A DNA stretch of 64,000 nucleotides, taken from contig OY755174.1 in the NCBI GenBank assembly GCA_963576735.1, forward strand, positions 4,650,001-4,714,000, written 5' to 3'. The notes under the pieces were generated by a model that worked only from the letters and a program-made list of their open reading frames with translations, was not told where the DNA came from and did no database searches. The DNA is from Bedellia somnulentella (Eukaryota; Arthropoda; Insecta; Lepidoptera; Bedelliidae). Below, piece by piece: positions 10,101 to 21,200 of this stretch (positions are counted from its first letter, which is position 1; every line of letters starts with the position of its first letter). The position numbers were made by a program, and so were the translations under genes.

Positions 10101-12342
10101 TATTTTTCTCGATATGAAGAGTAGACCTTCTGTGTAATGTAAGCACGGGAATAACTGGGGTGGTACTATTCTAAGCTGACACGACACGGCAAAGATATTG
10201 AAAGAAAGAAAGAAAAACCGTTTATTTGTTGCCAGTCGCACATGAACATGTAAATATTTTTACAAAATAGATAAAGTAAAAATACAGTTAACAATAAAAA
10301 CAGTGTTGATCTCACAAAATGTGCGAAAACAACAAAATGGTGTCTGACTCAGCATTGTTGCACAACACTGATTTTCAGTCAGCGCCAGACTTGTAATGAC
10401 ACACGGACCATACTTGAATTTAAATCACTACAGCCAACTGATTGTAAAACAAAAAAAAATCTCAGTGCCAGAATGTGATAATACTTATATGATGTTATTC
10501 TTTATTCGACACAAAAACCATAAACTTATTACCAACACTAAATGGTCCTTGACTAACTGGATCACTCTATGTGTTCGAAAACTGATCTTGACGCGACACT
10601 TTAAACTATTTGTTCAACAAAATTCTTACGTGGAATTGCAGGCGATACATGTAAGAAACAATCGAATACATCCCAAACGCGTTCATAATAAACTATAGTA
10701 AGATTCTTATTGTAATATCCATTGCATAGTTGTAAAGCATATTTTGCGGTGCTTCTAATTGTTGTATTTCTTTCAGAATGGAAGTAGTTTTTGATTACGT
10801 TATCTATTAAAACAGTCCCATCTTCGGAGACGCTCTTGATTTGTTTTAATACACAAAACGCAATGCGTTTCACTGCACGTATATGGTGTATATCAACGGA
10901 TTGCATATAATCGGCTACAGTGAAAAATGAAAATATTCCGCCAGCGACACAACATTCGTGAAATGTTCTGAGCAAAGTGAGTGTTTCGTTAGTTGTCAAA
11001 TTAACCTGAAAATGAAATTTAAAATAAAATTTGGCGGATTACGAATGTAAAAAAGAGTCATGTTATCCACACGCAGATACAATATAAATAATACAATTGC
11101 AAGCATTATTTTATTGCTCCTCCTGATACTGAACCTGATATTCAAATTAAATAATTAGATCTGACCGACTTCGAGGCAGCATTTTCACTTAAACACTTGA
11201 GTACCATGATATATCTGTAGTCAATATGGCACCTCAAAGATTCAAGCACAGCCTATCGTTCCATCAAAGTACATTGCGCGCAAAGCCGCCGGGTTCGAAG
11301 GTTTAGGAGTGCCGGCCATGTACCGTATGACGCAGTATGGCCAAAAGTTGTAACGACAATTTAGTGGAGGTTGAGGGAAGCCGATGGATAAGGACAGCAC
11401 AGGTCTTGTGGGTGTGCAATCTTTGGGGTAGTCCTATGTCCAACAGTGGACGTCTATTAACTGATGATTATGTAGACAATATGCGTTTACAGTATTAAAT
11501 TAAACTAAAATAAATACGTACAATAAAAACCAAAAAATTCGTTTCGCTCTTGGTGTAGGGTAACGTGCCCAGATAGCTTCTGCTTATAAGTGCTTATGCA
11601 TATCCTTTTTTGAAGGCTGAGCTAATGCGTTGGCAAAATAGCTGCCAGGTCTAGGACCACTACATACATACATATGCTCACGGCTATAAATCCCTAGAAA
11701 GGGTAGCCAGAGCTAAGGAATTAGATTTTTTTACCGATAGCCAAGGGCAATTGTATAAGGTTTATCCTTGACCATTATACATTTATTATCGTACAAACCT
11801 AAAAACCCTTGGACAAACACATTTATTTTGGATGTGCTCGGACAGTTAACTTACCACATCGCCCAATAATATATTTAAAAGCCCCAATACCCTTAGCTGC
11901 CTCTAACGAACACCCACGGGAAGAAATTGGGCAGTGTTTAGAAGCTGACACTACACAGCGTAACAGTTTAATAGCTGTGCTACACAACTTAATAGCTGTG
12001 CTACACAGCTTAATATCGCGTTGGCGATAAGGTTGGAGACCCATCACCAACAATCTTTATTTTACTATATTCTCCTCACTCAACTTCCAAAAGTGGCTGA
12101 GGAATTTCTTATTTTGATTCTGGCTACCCTTTCTTGGGATTTATAGCCGTGACTATATGTGTGTATTGTATGATTGAAATACCTGTTCAAAGTGTTTAAA
12201 TAATACTCACAATTAATTGCTCCGTAAAATCTAATACCCAAAAATCTCTAAGTATCAGCGGTTTTCTACTTTGAATAATAACTAATAAATACACTGCAGA
12301 AAAATACACAGAAAGTATAATTTTGTTATTGATACTTAACAT
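7178..12342 (-). CDS. OBP-B: Minus-C odorant-binding protein, four exons
   Basis: Predicted secreted OBP of about 206 aa. Exons are 12342-12211 (44 codons, donor GTGAGT), 11005-10630 (376 nt, phase 1 out, donor GTAAGA), 8946-8876 (71 nt, phase 1 in, phase 0 out, donor GTAAGT) and 7219-7178 (13 codons plus TAA). The N-terminal exon has a hydrophobic signal segment followed by LRDFWVLDFTEQLI, matching NDFWSLDFRQKMV in OBP-C. The main exon shows C1 (FHECC), C3 (IAFCVLKQ), EDGTVLIDNV, C4 (LQLC) and C6 (VFDCF). C2 and C5 are absent. Exon 3 ends YRAHVLYD, the segment shared by the minus-strand trio, and exon 4 gives a short basic tail (SKRQLQPKRKRN). Introns hold two foldback elements, a LINE end and SINEs. 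The exon 4 boundary is the least certain part. Confidence 0.85.
7441..7880. repeat. Unclassified interspersed repeat with terminal hairpin
   Basis: Begins with a GC-rich hairpin (GGGGGCACGGTAGTGCCCCC near 7453-7472) followed by AT-rich non-coding DNA. It has the look of a non-autonomous transposon, but I cannot name its class. It lies in intron 3 of OBP-B. Confidence 0.4.
8168..8597. mobile_element. Foldback element with 168-bp arms
   Basis: Arms 8168-8335 and 8430-8597 are near-perfect reverse complements around a loop of about 94 bases. The outer ends read CCCACCAAAAACATTTTCAT. There is no coding capacity. It lies in intron 3 of OBP-B. The near identity of the arms suggests recent formation or gene conversion. 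Confidence 0.8.
9363..9866. mobile_element. TIR element rich in CATTTCATGAAATG palindromes
   Basis: Perfect 24-bp terminal inverted repeats at 9363-9386 and 9843-9866 start TATATATGTCGTGGCC. Inverted similarity continues inward for about 100 bases with repeated palindromes of the type CATTTCATGAAATG. The element is about 504 bp and lies in intron 2 of OBP-B. It encloses one short open frame (9552-9743). Confidence 0.75.
9552..9743 (+). CDS. Unrecognised 63-codon ORF inside TIR element
   Basis: Starts at ATG just after AAG with a favourable context and encodes an acidic peptide (MAAAVKSVISRSENVNN..., then KRVFEEKILEYFANYE). It lacks a signal peptide, and I see no known motif. It is wholly within the inverted-repeat element, so it is more likely a leftover of a transposon or captured gene than a host gene. 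Confidence 0.3.
   Translation: MAAAVKSVISRSENVNNSLFSEEESDYKRVFEEKILEYFANYENTVEFGSHFTGHPILRSGQA
9867..10600. repeat. Intron sequence with decayed repeat ends
   Basis: Inside intron 2 of OBP-B. Positions 10148-10192 are a SINE-A 5' end on the minus strand. Positions around 10200-10280 hold a GAAA-rich run and TTTATTTG, like LINE tails seen elsewhere in the window. The rest is unassigned. Confidence 0.4.
11310..11475 (+). mobile_element. LINE 3' end fragment
   Basis: The sequence GGAGGTTGAGGGAAGCCGAT and the later block TGTCCAACAGTGGACGTC followed by TGATGATTATG are a 3'-terminal LINE pattern that I recognise as common in Lepidoptera. It is heavily truncated. It lies in intron 1 of OBP-B. Confidence 0.5.
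11664..11990 (-). mobile_element. SINE-A copy with internal insertion
   Basis: The 3' end (CTCACGGCTATAAATCCC) and the 5' half (GCCCCAATACCC to CTACACAGC) are SINE-A. About 110 unrelated bases sit between them near 11727-11840. Confidence 0.65.
12014..12170 (+). mobile_element. SINE-A copy, 5'-truncated
   Basis: Starts near the B-box-like block (GGTTGGAGACCC) and ends with TTATAGCCGTGACTATATG. It lies head to head with the preceding minus-strand copy. Confidence 0.7.
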
Positions 12343-12695
12343 TTTTATGCTAGACAATTAATATCAAACAAAAAATTTGGAAAAAATACTGTGGTATGCG
12401 CAAAATATTTATCCAATTTTATGCATGAAAACTACGAAACGAACTTAATCGTTCAAATTGTCGATTACAACGAAGAGTTTGGTTTTGCAGTGGAAAATTA
12501 TTTGGCTTAGAACAAAGAGTATATACTCACTCCGTTTTGCTTAGAATACAGGAGGCGAACGTTAGAATTCTCTACTGGGGTTGCTTTAATGTTTATATTT
12601 TTTAAAGTCACATGTTTCAATTATGAAATCAACTTTGTCTACTTATAATATATTACTATGTCCTGATAATTATGAACATATATTTAGACGCTCAG
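12343..12695. promoter_or_regulatory. 5' flank of OBP-B
   Basis: Lies directly upstream of the OBP-B start and must contain its promoter. TA-rich stretches are present, but I could not choose one TATA/Inr pair with confidence. Confidence 0.3.
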
Positions 12696-12845
12696 TCATA
12701 TATAGGAGAAAGGGAAAGGCCAAGGAAAGCATATTTAGATCAAATTAAAGAAAAGGTGGACGTGTCGTGTCTTACCAAGAGATCAAAAAGCTGGCATTAA
12801 ATAGAAGTGACTGGAGAGTGTTACACCGACAAGAGCATTGCTCTT
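12696..12845 (+). mobile_element. LINE 3' coding fragment, second RTE-type family
   Basis: Translates as RPRKAYLDQIKEKV, then LTKRSKKLALNRSDWR and VLHRQ. This is the typical C-terminus of an RTE-type reverse transcriptase polyprotein, but it differs from the abundant family at 62 kb. It is truncated on both sides. Confidence 0.5.
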
Positions 12846-12892
12846 AAGTTTTTGATGATATATATATATATACATATATATCATCACAAACT

Positions 12893-13065
12893 ACATACAT
12901 ACATATGTGGGGAAAAGATGATAATAACAAAAGTTTTTGGTGACGGGTCTCCAACCACATCGCCCAACAATCACTTAAAAAGCCCCTATAACCTTAGTCG
13001 CCTCTTACGATCACCCACGAGTAGAAATGGGGTAGTGTTATTCTAAGCCTACACTACACGGCAAA
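12893..13065 (-). mobile_element. SINE-A copy, 3'-shortened
   Basis: Lacks the part next to CTCACGGCTATAAATCCC but keeps the B-box-like region and the 5' end (GCCTACACTACACGGC). Confidence 0.7.
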
Positions 13066-13397
13066 TATCCTATACAGTAATAAAAAAATAACTTTCATAC
13101 ATGTTTAACTATGGCGTGTATAAGTAAAAGAAAAGTAAATATACAAAATAATTTATTTCCTCTTCAATGATTACAACTTATAAAATAACTATAAATGACA
13201 ACATAATAGCTTGAAAAGTCCCTGAAATATGTATTTTACTTGTAGTACAGAACAACAGGCTCTCCGCGAGTATGCTGAAGAATTTTTAAGTAGACACATG
13301 TATGTATGCATAGTTTTTTTATGGACTCAAGAATGCCTTGGGCTCATTGGGAAACTCATTTTCTTCATAAACTCTGTTACGATTTTCAATGAGACTA

Positions 13398-15762
13398 TCA
13401 TGATGTCGTCTGTAAATAGGTTACATAATCTTTGAATTAAACGAGAATTGCAATCAATAACCTAAAGGAATCATAAGTAGACTTTTAATGACTTCGTGTA
13501 ATCATACTCGTAGGTTCCATGATTATATGATTGATTACTCCGATGTTTCCACCGAGACCCTCCGTTTCTACCGTGACAGTAGCCAGAATCGATGGTTTTA
13601 CGTAGACTCTGAAGCACTCAATCATCTTCATTCAGAAAACGTGACGACCAATCAAACTGCATCAATTATCCTAACAAATTTCCAGAGATCAGACTGTGAT
13701 TGTGACCCGCGGTAACCGATTGTAGGAAATCCGGATAGTACTACATGGTCTCACAATTAGGCCACAAAGGTGAGTTGTATGATAAAAATTAAGTTTAGTA
13801 TTACTAAATAATCTACAATAGGGAATTGAAGGGTCTATCTTTAATAAGTTCTAATAAACAGCAATTACTTCAAAGATGCGCAATGCAAAAATCTGTGGTC
13901 GTACACGATACGTACATACGTAATGCCCACGTACACAAACATTCATTACTATGTGGCTTTTTCCCTTTTTAACTTGCATAATTTAATGACATATTCATAC
14001 AATTTTATTATCGTACATTAAAATACTTACCTCATACAGAACATGACTTCGGTAATACAACCAAAAAATTTCATATGGACTTAAGATGTCATCTTGAGGC
14101 ACTGCAAGAATATATTATATTTAAAATGTAGGTATTCTTTTTCGATTTTACTATTTTTTTCTTATCTTAGACAATCAGTACTCTAGTAATACTCGAGTGT
14201 AACGGATGCCATTGATGGCTTTCAAAAGCTATTAGGTTGACCCAACCAGTACTCAAAGTATTTAACATACATATACTCACGGCTATAAATCCCTAGAAGG
14301 GGTAGCCAGAGCTAAGGAATTAGAAATTCTTCAGCCACTTTTGGAAGTTGCGTGAGGAAAAGATGGTGTAATAAAGGTTGTTGGTGATGGGTCTCCAACC
14401 GCATCGCCCAAAAATTCCTTAAAAGCCCCAATACCGTTAGTCGCCTCTTACGTACACCCACCGGAAGAAATGGGGTAGTGCTATTCTAAGCCGACACTAC
14501 ACTGCAAAGTATTCAAAGTATTTAAGAAAAGTTTTAATGAGCTGGTAGTCATTTTTTACTCCATTGCTAAGTAAATATTCCTGTATATTATTGTATAGCA
14601 ATATTAGTAGTAATATTGTTTAACTCTTTATGAAGATTTTCAAGATAAAATTTGAATGGTAGAAATGGTACTCCCCGACAAACCAACAGTAGTGGGTCGG
14701 GTTTAGTGACTCAGCTTCAAGAATGATGGACGATACGAACCGTATTGAATTATAAAAGATTGACTTTTTAGATATTGTAAACTAATATATTTAATTTGTA
14801 ATATTTGATTATCACAAATTATTAACCATTTTGTATCTAAATATTGTTTGAAACAAAAAGCTTTGCTTGTCACGTACGTGTATTTTATCGCTGCTGTAAA
14901 AATTAAGAATTTATTTAGGCCAGGTGGGTTAGGCACGATACAACACATAAGCATACAACATCTAATATGACCCTTTACTTCTTTTACAACATATTATTTT
15001 ATTTCTTTAAAACTGATGGTTGTTATAAATATTTTTTTAGGAAAATTATAATAATAAATATTACCTAATATCGAAGGTGTATGAATAATAAAACAATGTA
15101 TTCCTTGCCATGCTAATTCATACGGTTGCATTTTATCCATTTCTTTCTGAATTAAGATACATTTTTCTACAGCTTTAGATAAATTTTGGAACCAATTGAC
15201 TATAGATTGCAGTAACGAAAATTGTCTAGAATAATTCGCTGAAATTCCTGCGACATTTAAGATTCCATCATCATCAACACTGTCCCATTTTTTCAGGACA
15301 CACATAGCAGCAGTTTTGACTGGTACCAAATATTCATTTTCGGCTTCAATGTAAGAAAATAAATCGAAAATCGAAAATATTTCTTGTTCTATACAGCAGA
15401 TTTGGAAATCGTTCACTAGTTTTAATGTGTCCTCCTTAGAAAGCCGTATCTGTAATTACAAAAAATTGAGACGTAATTAGTTTTGTCTAACTTTTGAACG
15501 TATTTTTTCAAGAACTTGATGTCAACAGATTAAGATTTACAAGCGCAGTATATCATAAAACCTAAGTGCAAACATTATAATTCAATTATTTTTCAATATG
15601 CTAACGACTCAAAATCACTAACTACAAAATAAGGTATCAGCAGATTTTCCTTACCACCATTTTTTGGCGGAAGTCAAGTGACCAGAAATCATTTATTATG
15701 CGTTGGCATTCTATAGGTAGAAGTATTATTACTAAAATTATGTTAAGTATGACAGTTCTCAT
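13398..15762 (-). CDS. OBP-C: Minus-C odorant-binding protein, four exons
   Basis: Predicted secreted OBP of about 191 aa. Exons are 15762-15655 (36 codons, MRTVILNIILVIILLPIEC then QRIINDFWSLDF, donor GTAAGG), 15449-15065 (385 nt, phase 1 out), 14101-14031 (71 nt, donor GTAAGT) and 13409-13398 (three codons plus TGA). The main exon has C1 (FQICC), C3 (AAMCVLKK), DDDGILNV, C4 (VEKC) and C6 (GIHCF), without C2 or C5. Exon 3 encodes VPQDDILSPYEIFWLYYRSHVLYE in total; I give the key end YRSHVLYE. In the spliced frame the last exon adds only Thr-Thr-Ser. The neighbouring frame stays open for 29 codons and resembles part of the OBP-A tail (ENRNRVYEEN against YNKTRYYEIF), so a one-base shift may have shortened the protein. 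This is the most compact gene of the six. Confidence 0.85.
14266..14507 (-). mobile_element. SINE-A copy, full length
   Basis: All landmarks are present from CATACATATACTCACGGC to CCGACACTACACTGC. It lies in intron 2 of OBP-C. Confidence 0.8.
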
Positions 15763-16057
15763 CGTGCTACATATATGCAGCTTCCATAACTAGCAACATT
15801 TTGAATAAGTTTTCTTGATTTTCCGTTTGACATTTCAAAAATCTGTAAGAAGAATTCACTTTCAACACGGAACTCAGCCATATAATTGATATAAAATAAT
15901 GTTTGGTGTGTTTTTGTCAATATTTATTATCTCTCTTTATATCTAACCCGCATGTTAGTATTATTTATATTTATGCTTTGCAAGAAGATCGAGAAGCTTT
16001 TAGAAGTTTGAGGCAACTTTATATCGGTGGTAATAAATGAATAATCGTAGACAATCG

Positions 16058-16230
16058 TATGTAGTGAAAATGAGGTCCCTCAGGAGTTTATGGAATATAG
16101 GCTAGTCCAATAGACAGAAAAAAAGAGTGCTTTCTAACGATAGATCAAAGAATATTATTGCTTGAGCTCATGAAGCGGGTGGATAAAAGGAAAGATATAA
16201 TAGAACCAATACGGAATAACCCAATGTGCA
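16058..16230 (+). mobile_element. Decayed RTE-like LINE fragment
   Basis: GAAAATGAGGTCCCTCAGGA and a later stretch for LMKRVDKRK-like residues match the C-terminal coding part of the LINE at 62 kb. It is strongly diverged. Confidence 0.5.
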
Positions 16231-16469
16231 TGGTATTGTTGCAAGACGACAACAGTCACTTAGAAAATTAACCCATTTTTGACAACAAATATAACCAAAA
16301 TTACTTTTGCTTAACAAAACAAAGTCAATATCTAATTAAAAAAAAAAAAACCAAGATACGTCTATCCTTTAGGAGGAGTGACAAAACTATATACTGTGTC
16401 CATAAACCTAACACAGGAGCAGGGCAATGTTATGTTTTTAATACTTTATTATAATAGCAAGGATGAGAC

Positions 16470-16596
16470 GAATATTTTAATATTGTTTCCCCACTGAACT
16501 TCCAAATATGGCTGATGTATATTGTTTAATAATTATTCTGTAGCTCTGGCTACCCTCTTTAGGGATTTGTAGCCGTGAGTATATGCATAAATGTAT
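16470..16596 (+). mobile_element. SINE-A copy, 5'-truncated
   Basis: Contains CCACTGAACTTCCAAATATG through TTGTAGCCGTGAGTATATG. Confidence 0.65.
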
Positions 16597-16847
16597 GTTA
16601 TTAATCTAATAGAAACGAAGAAATAAAGCGTTGAAGAGTTAAAGTTTTTTTCTATTTGCAGTTATAGGGTTCCTTGCTGTGTACTCACTGTAGAATTATT
16701 CCATTATTTCCAGTATAAGCCCTAAAATGCAAGTTGATCTTGTCATACTACACCCAAATTGATTGAAACATGCAACTAACCTAAGAAAATGTAGCATTAT
16801 TTGATTTTCAGAAATACTGTTCAACCATCAAAAGGCAATTAAAATAA

Positions 16848-17468
16848 AAACCGGCCAAGTGCGAGTCGGATCGCGCACTAAGGGTTCCGTACTATCATAT
16901 ATATAGAAAATCCCGTTTGTGTGAAAATCATGGGAGCCAAATTAGGTAAGTAATTTGATTTATGACGTTTAAAAATAGAACTACGGGCTAGATCTCATTC
17001 AAACCAATTTTCGTTAGTAGTTTGTATAGTAATACACATCATATATTTTTTTCAATTTTATCATGCCAATACTTTAGAAGTTACGGGGGGGCGACACACA
17101 TTTTACCACTTTGAAAAAGTCTCTCGCGCAAACTATTCAGTTTTGAAAAAATGATATAAGAAACCTCAACATCATTATCAAATACCTTTTGATAGATACC
17201 CCACACGTATAGGTTTGATGAAAAAAAAAAATTTGAGTTTCTGTTCTATGTATGGGGAACCCTAAAAATTTTGTTTTTTTTTTTCAGATTTTATTTTAAA
17301 ATCTTAATGCGGTTTACAAATACATCTACGCACCAATTTTCTATAATGTAGTTCTTATAGTTTCGGAATAAACTGGCTGTGACATACGGACGGACGGACG
17401 GACAGACGGACAGACATGACGAATCTATAAGGATCCCGTTTTTGCCATTTGGCTACGGAACCCTAAAA
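16848..17468. repeat. Interspersed repeat bounded by GGGTTCCGTA / TACGGAACCC
   Basis: Begins CCGGCCAAGTGCGAGTCGG, has AGGGTTCCGTAC near 16889 and its reverse complement near 17453, and ends in a CGGA/CAGA microsatellite followed by CTACGGAACCCTA. I recognise this as a widespread repeat in Lepidoptera. It is non-coding. Confidence 0.6.
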
Positions 17469-17910
17469 ATAGCTAGTTGATGAAATATGTGGTTTTTAAT
17501 TAAATTATTTGATGTGTTGTTTGTTGTAAAAATCCGCTTTAGCTTGTGTAAGTTTTTTATACTGAATAATGTGGTGGCGGATCCTTCTGATTTTTCAAGT
17601 TATTTGTATATATCACGTTGTCACGTTTGTAGTCCCGAAACATGTGGTAAAAACCTTATATTTTTATTTTTACTTTGAAAGGTTTTGGAAATCCTTCTGG
17701 CTTATTTGGAACGCCTAATGCACTTGCTCTATGTTTTAAGGGTTCTTTTCCAAGTCAGGCCCAGAACCTATTATTATTGATTTTTAATAGTGTATAAAGT
17801 GTGGGTATATGAATCATGTTTTAATGAGGTACCATTAATAGTCTAGGTAAGCTAAAGTTTGGGTGAAAGGTTTATAATAATAATTATTTTTGCCAAATGT
17901 TAAAATAACA

Positions 17911-18009
17911 TACATACATGTACTCACGGCTATAAATCCCTAAAATGGGTAGCCAGAGCTAGGGTATTAGAAATGGGGTAGTGGTATTCTAAGCCGACAC
18001 AACACAGCT
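17911..18009 (-). mobile_element. SINE-A copy with large internal deletion
   Basis: The 3' end (CTCACGGCTATAAATCCC) joins directly to the 5' end (AATGGGGTAGTGGTATTC through ACACAGC). Confidence 0.7.
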
Positions 18010-18243
18010 AACTAAAACTAAATGTTGAAATAAACAATATTGTATTGAATGTTTAATGAGATATATTGAGTCACTCATGCCTGCCCAAACTATTAGCATT
18101 CTACAGCTGCCCCTATGATTTCTACCCAGAGCTAGTGCCAAATACACTGAAATATATAAATTTAGTGACATAAGGTATTACACATATTAAGAAACTATTT
18201 TTTAATTTTCACTTTGCTAGTCAAACCGATATTCTTGTTAAAA

Positions 18244-21200
18244 ATGATGTTTTTACTGTCAATATTATTATACTTATTGAATTATTGGAGTATTGTTTCA
18301 GTTTGATGTTACCATTAATTTCAGATTGAAATGGACTACGAGACATCAAAGAAAATATTTGATACTGCCGAACTTTGCTTTAAGGCATTCAATAGATCCA
18401 TATTTCAGTTAGCATTCACCAGTTTATTAGATCATAATAAATTCAAAGAATGCATCTATTGCGTTGCATCAAAGACTGGAATAATTTTCGATAATGGTCA
18501 TTTGGTTATTTCTAAAATGATAGAATATTATCCACCAGATAAGGTAGACCATCATATGATTCAAGCAGTGATGGAAAAATGTGACAGAATAAATGGGATC
18601 ACTAAGCAGGAAACAGTATCAATGATCTTCGAGTGTATTATAGAGGAAGGAAAGACTCTCCTACGTAAGTGATCACTTAAAATAAGAAAAATGCATTTTG
18701 CAAAAATGTTCGTCCATAGAGATTAATTTAGTAAGGCACTGCCATTAGAAAGGTTAGGATCGTGATAGCAAAGAAGGGAATGGGAACTCATGATGAATGT
18801 ATATATGAATATATTAATGCTCAGATGACAAGAATCAAAATCTCTCATCTACATCCACTTAACACTATAAGATGAATTACATTGATATTTATTCACATTC
18901 GTTTGAGCTAGTCAATAAGGTTTCCTTACAGATATTCGTCACACTTTATGGAATTTGTTTTATTTGGGTTTCCCCTCATAAACTTTATTTTAAGTTCTGC
19001 ACACTAAATGCCCTCTAGTGCTGGCTTCATCATCATCATGTAGTCCTGTTATTCCTCATCAGGGACATAGGGCCCTAAGAAGAGATCTCCACTTTTCTCG
19101 ATCTTGTGCGGCAGCTTCCAGGTCCTTCCAGCTGAGTTCAGTTGATGCAGCCTCTTTTTCACGTGTGGTACGGGGGCGACCCGGCCTTCTTTTGCCATAC
19201 GCTTGCCACTTTAACCCTTGTTTGGATAGATGATTGTCTGGTCTTCTCAGTACATGTCCAATCCAGCGCCATTTCCTCATAAGGATCTCCTTGTCGATGG
19301 GCTTTTGGTCAGTCAACTCCCACAGCCTTAAGTTTGTTATGGTTCGCGGCCAGAAGATTCCCAGAATGCGTCGTAAACATTTGTTCACGAAGACCTGTAG
19401 CTTGCTGGTTACTTCATTTTTGACAAGCCATGTCTCGCATCCGTACAGGAGGACTGATTGTGCTGGCTTAGAATGTCTCTACCCCTTTCTACCCACAGGT
19501 GTCGTAAGAGGTGACTATTTTTAAGTGGTTTCTTGGCGATGTGGTTGGAAACCTATCACTAATGATACTTTATTTCTACCGTCTTCTTCCCTATCGGCTT
19601 CCAAATGTGGCTGAGGAGTTCCTAGCTCTAAAGCTCTGGCTACTCGTTTTTGGGATTTATGACCCTGAGTATATATGTACACTAAATATTTAGGATATTT
19701 TGTAGCATGTTACCCGATTACAGTTATTAATGTTCGGTTATTCATCAAGATAAATTTGAAGAGTTCATATGTTAGAGATCTATAGAGCCAATGTGGAAGG
19801 TAATGTTAGCAGAGGACGACCTCGGAGTACACATTTGGATCAAATAGAAAATGTGCTCAAAAAGGCAGGTGTCCGAAGTATGAAGAATAAAAGAACATGT
19901 ATGAAAAGATTGATGGATGTGAATTAAGCTAGAGAGGTTTGCCAGGATTATACAAAGTAGCGATCGATAGTCTCTGGCTACCCTTGGGAACTAACGGCGT
20001 GAGAATATGTATGTTCATATGTTGGCCAGTCTAGTCCGCGAAAAGTGTGTAATAACAAGTGTTCATGATATTGAAATACAGACAAACATGAGCAATATAA
20101 ACATTACATATGTAGTGAAGAATAGTGAAGATGAATATAAGAGAGTTAAGAATGAGGTTAAGAAGAAAATAGAAAAGAAAAAGCGTGATCTGATAGAATG
20201 GTGTGAGGGGAAACTCTCTGATAATTTCCGGAATAACCAAAAGTTGTTCTGGAAATATATCCGGAAAGAAAAGGGAGTTTCCCAAAACACGAGAGTGAAT
20301 GTTGTGAGAGATGAACAGGGTGAATTGGCGACGGATGAAAGTAGCATAAGACGAGTACGGAAGAACTATTTTGAGGGACTCTTTGAAAAAGAGGATACAT
20401 CCATTTCTTCGCCAATCAGCAGTAATGTTGATTGGAACGACGTTATGGGTGACTTTAGTGACAGTGAGATCAGTATGGAAGAAATAATGAAAGCAATGAA
20501 AAGTATGAAACTAGGGAAAGCGGCAGGGTATGACAGGATAAACACTGAAATGCTGAGGGCTGGTAAAGGGGTGGTGGCTTCCTGGTTGTACTTCCTTTTC
20601 CAAAAATGCTGGTCGAGTGGCAAAGTGCCACAAGACTGGTGCAAAGCGGTAATTGTGCCTTTATATAAAGGAAAGGGGTCACACCAGGAGGCTAGAAACT
20701 ACCGTGGAATTAGCCTACTCAGCATTGTCGGTAAATTGTATGCAAAGGTTTTGATTGAAAGAGTGATGAATGAAACGGATGATAAAATTTGGGATGTGCA
20801 AGCAGGATTTAGAAAGGGAATGGGATGTATGGACCAAATCTTCTCTTTAAGGAGCATCACCGAAAAGTTCTTAGCTAAGAACCGAAAGGTGTATTGCTCC
20901 TTCATTGATTTAGAGAAGGCGTATGATAGGGTGGTAAGAAAGTGTTTATGGGAGGTGTTATCCAAGTTCGGTTTGGGGAGTCGACTTATACGTGCACTGG
21001 TATCACTCTATGAGGATTCCAGTGTATGTGTGAGAGTAAACGGGGAAAATATTGACTGGTTCGGGATCTCTCGGGGTGTCCGACAAGGTTGTGTAGCTTC
21101 CCCGTGGCTCTTCAATTTGTTTATGGATGACTGTTTAACAGAATTGCGTGAAAGTGATTATGGATTGAGAATGGGTGGATTCATCATTAAATGCCTCTTA

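Larger units (their letters stand above)
15763..18243. promoter_or_regulatory. Divergent spacer between OBP-C and OBP-D
   Basis: About 2.5 kb separates the start of OBP-C (minus) from the first supported piece of OBP-D (plus). It must carry the OBP-C promoter and perhaps that of OBP-D, but no convincing TATA/Inr pair was found. Repeats fill much of it and are listed separately. Hydrophobic open starts near 15900 and 17487 were examined as signal exons for OBP-D and did not fit by phase. Confidence 0.4.

Noticed and set aside
10396..10698. 100-codon plus-strand ORF opposite OBP-B exon 2
   Set aside because: Its 3' half is antisense to a supported OBP exon and there is no domain.
13488..13715. 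75-codon plus-strand ORF (MTSCNHTRRFHDY...)
   Set aside because: No recognisable domain and it lies in an intron of OBP-C on the other strand; probably chance or an old transposon piece.
15901..16010. Hydrophobic starts MFGVFLSIFIISLYI and MLVLFIFMLCKK as signal exon for OBP-D
   Set aside because: The first ends in a stop without a donor; the second has only a weak GTTTGA donor and a charged end. Kept as unlikely alternatives.
17487..17678. ORF starting MWFLIKLFDVLFVV as signal exon for OBP-D
   Set aside because: Donors in it are in the wrong phase or leave only 13 residues; the good GTAAGT donor would create an immediate stop when joined to the main exon.
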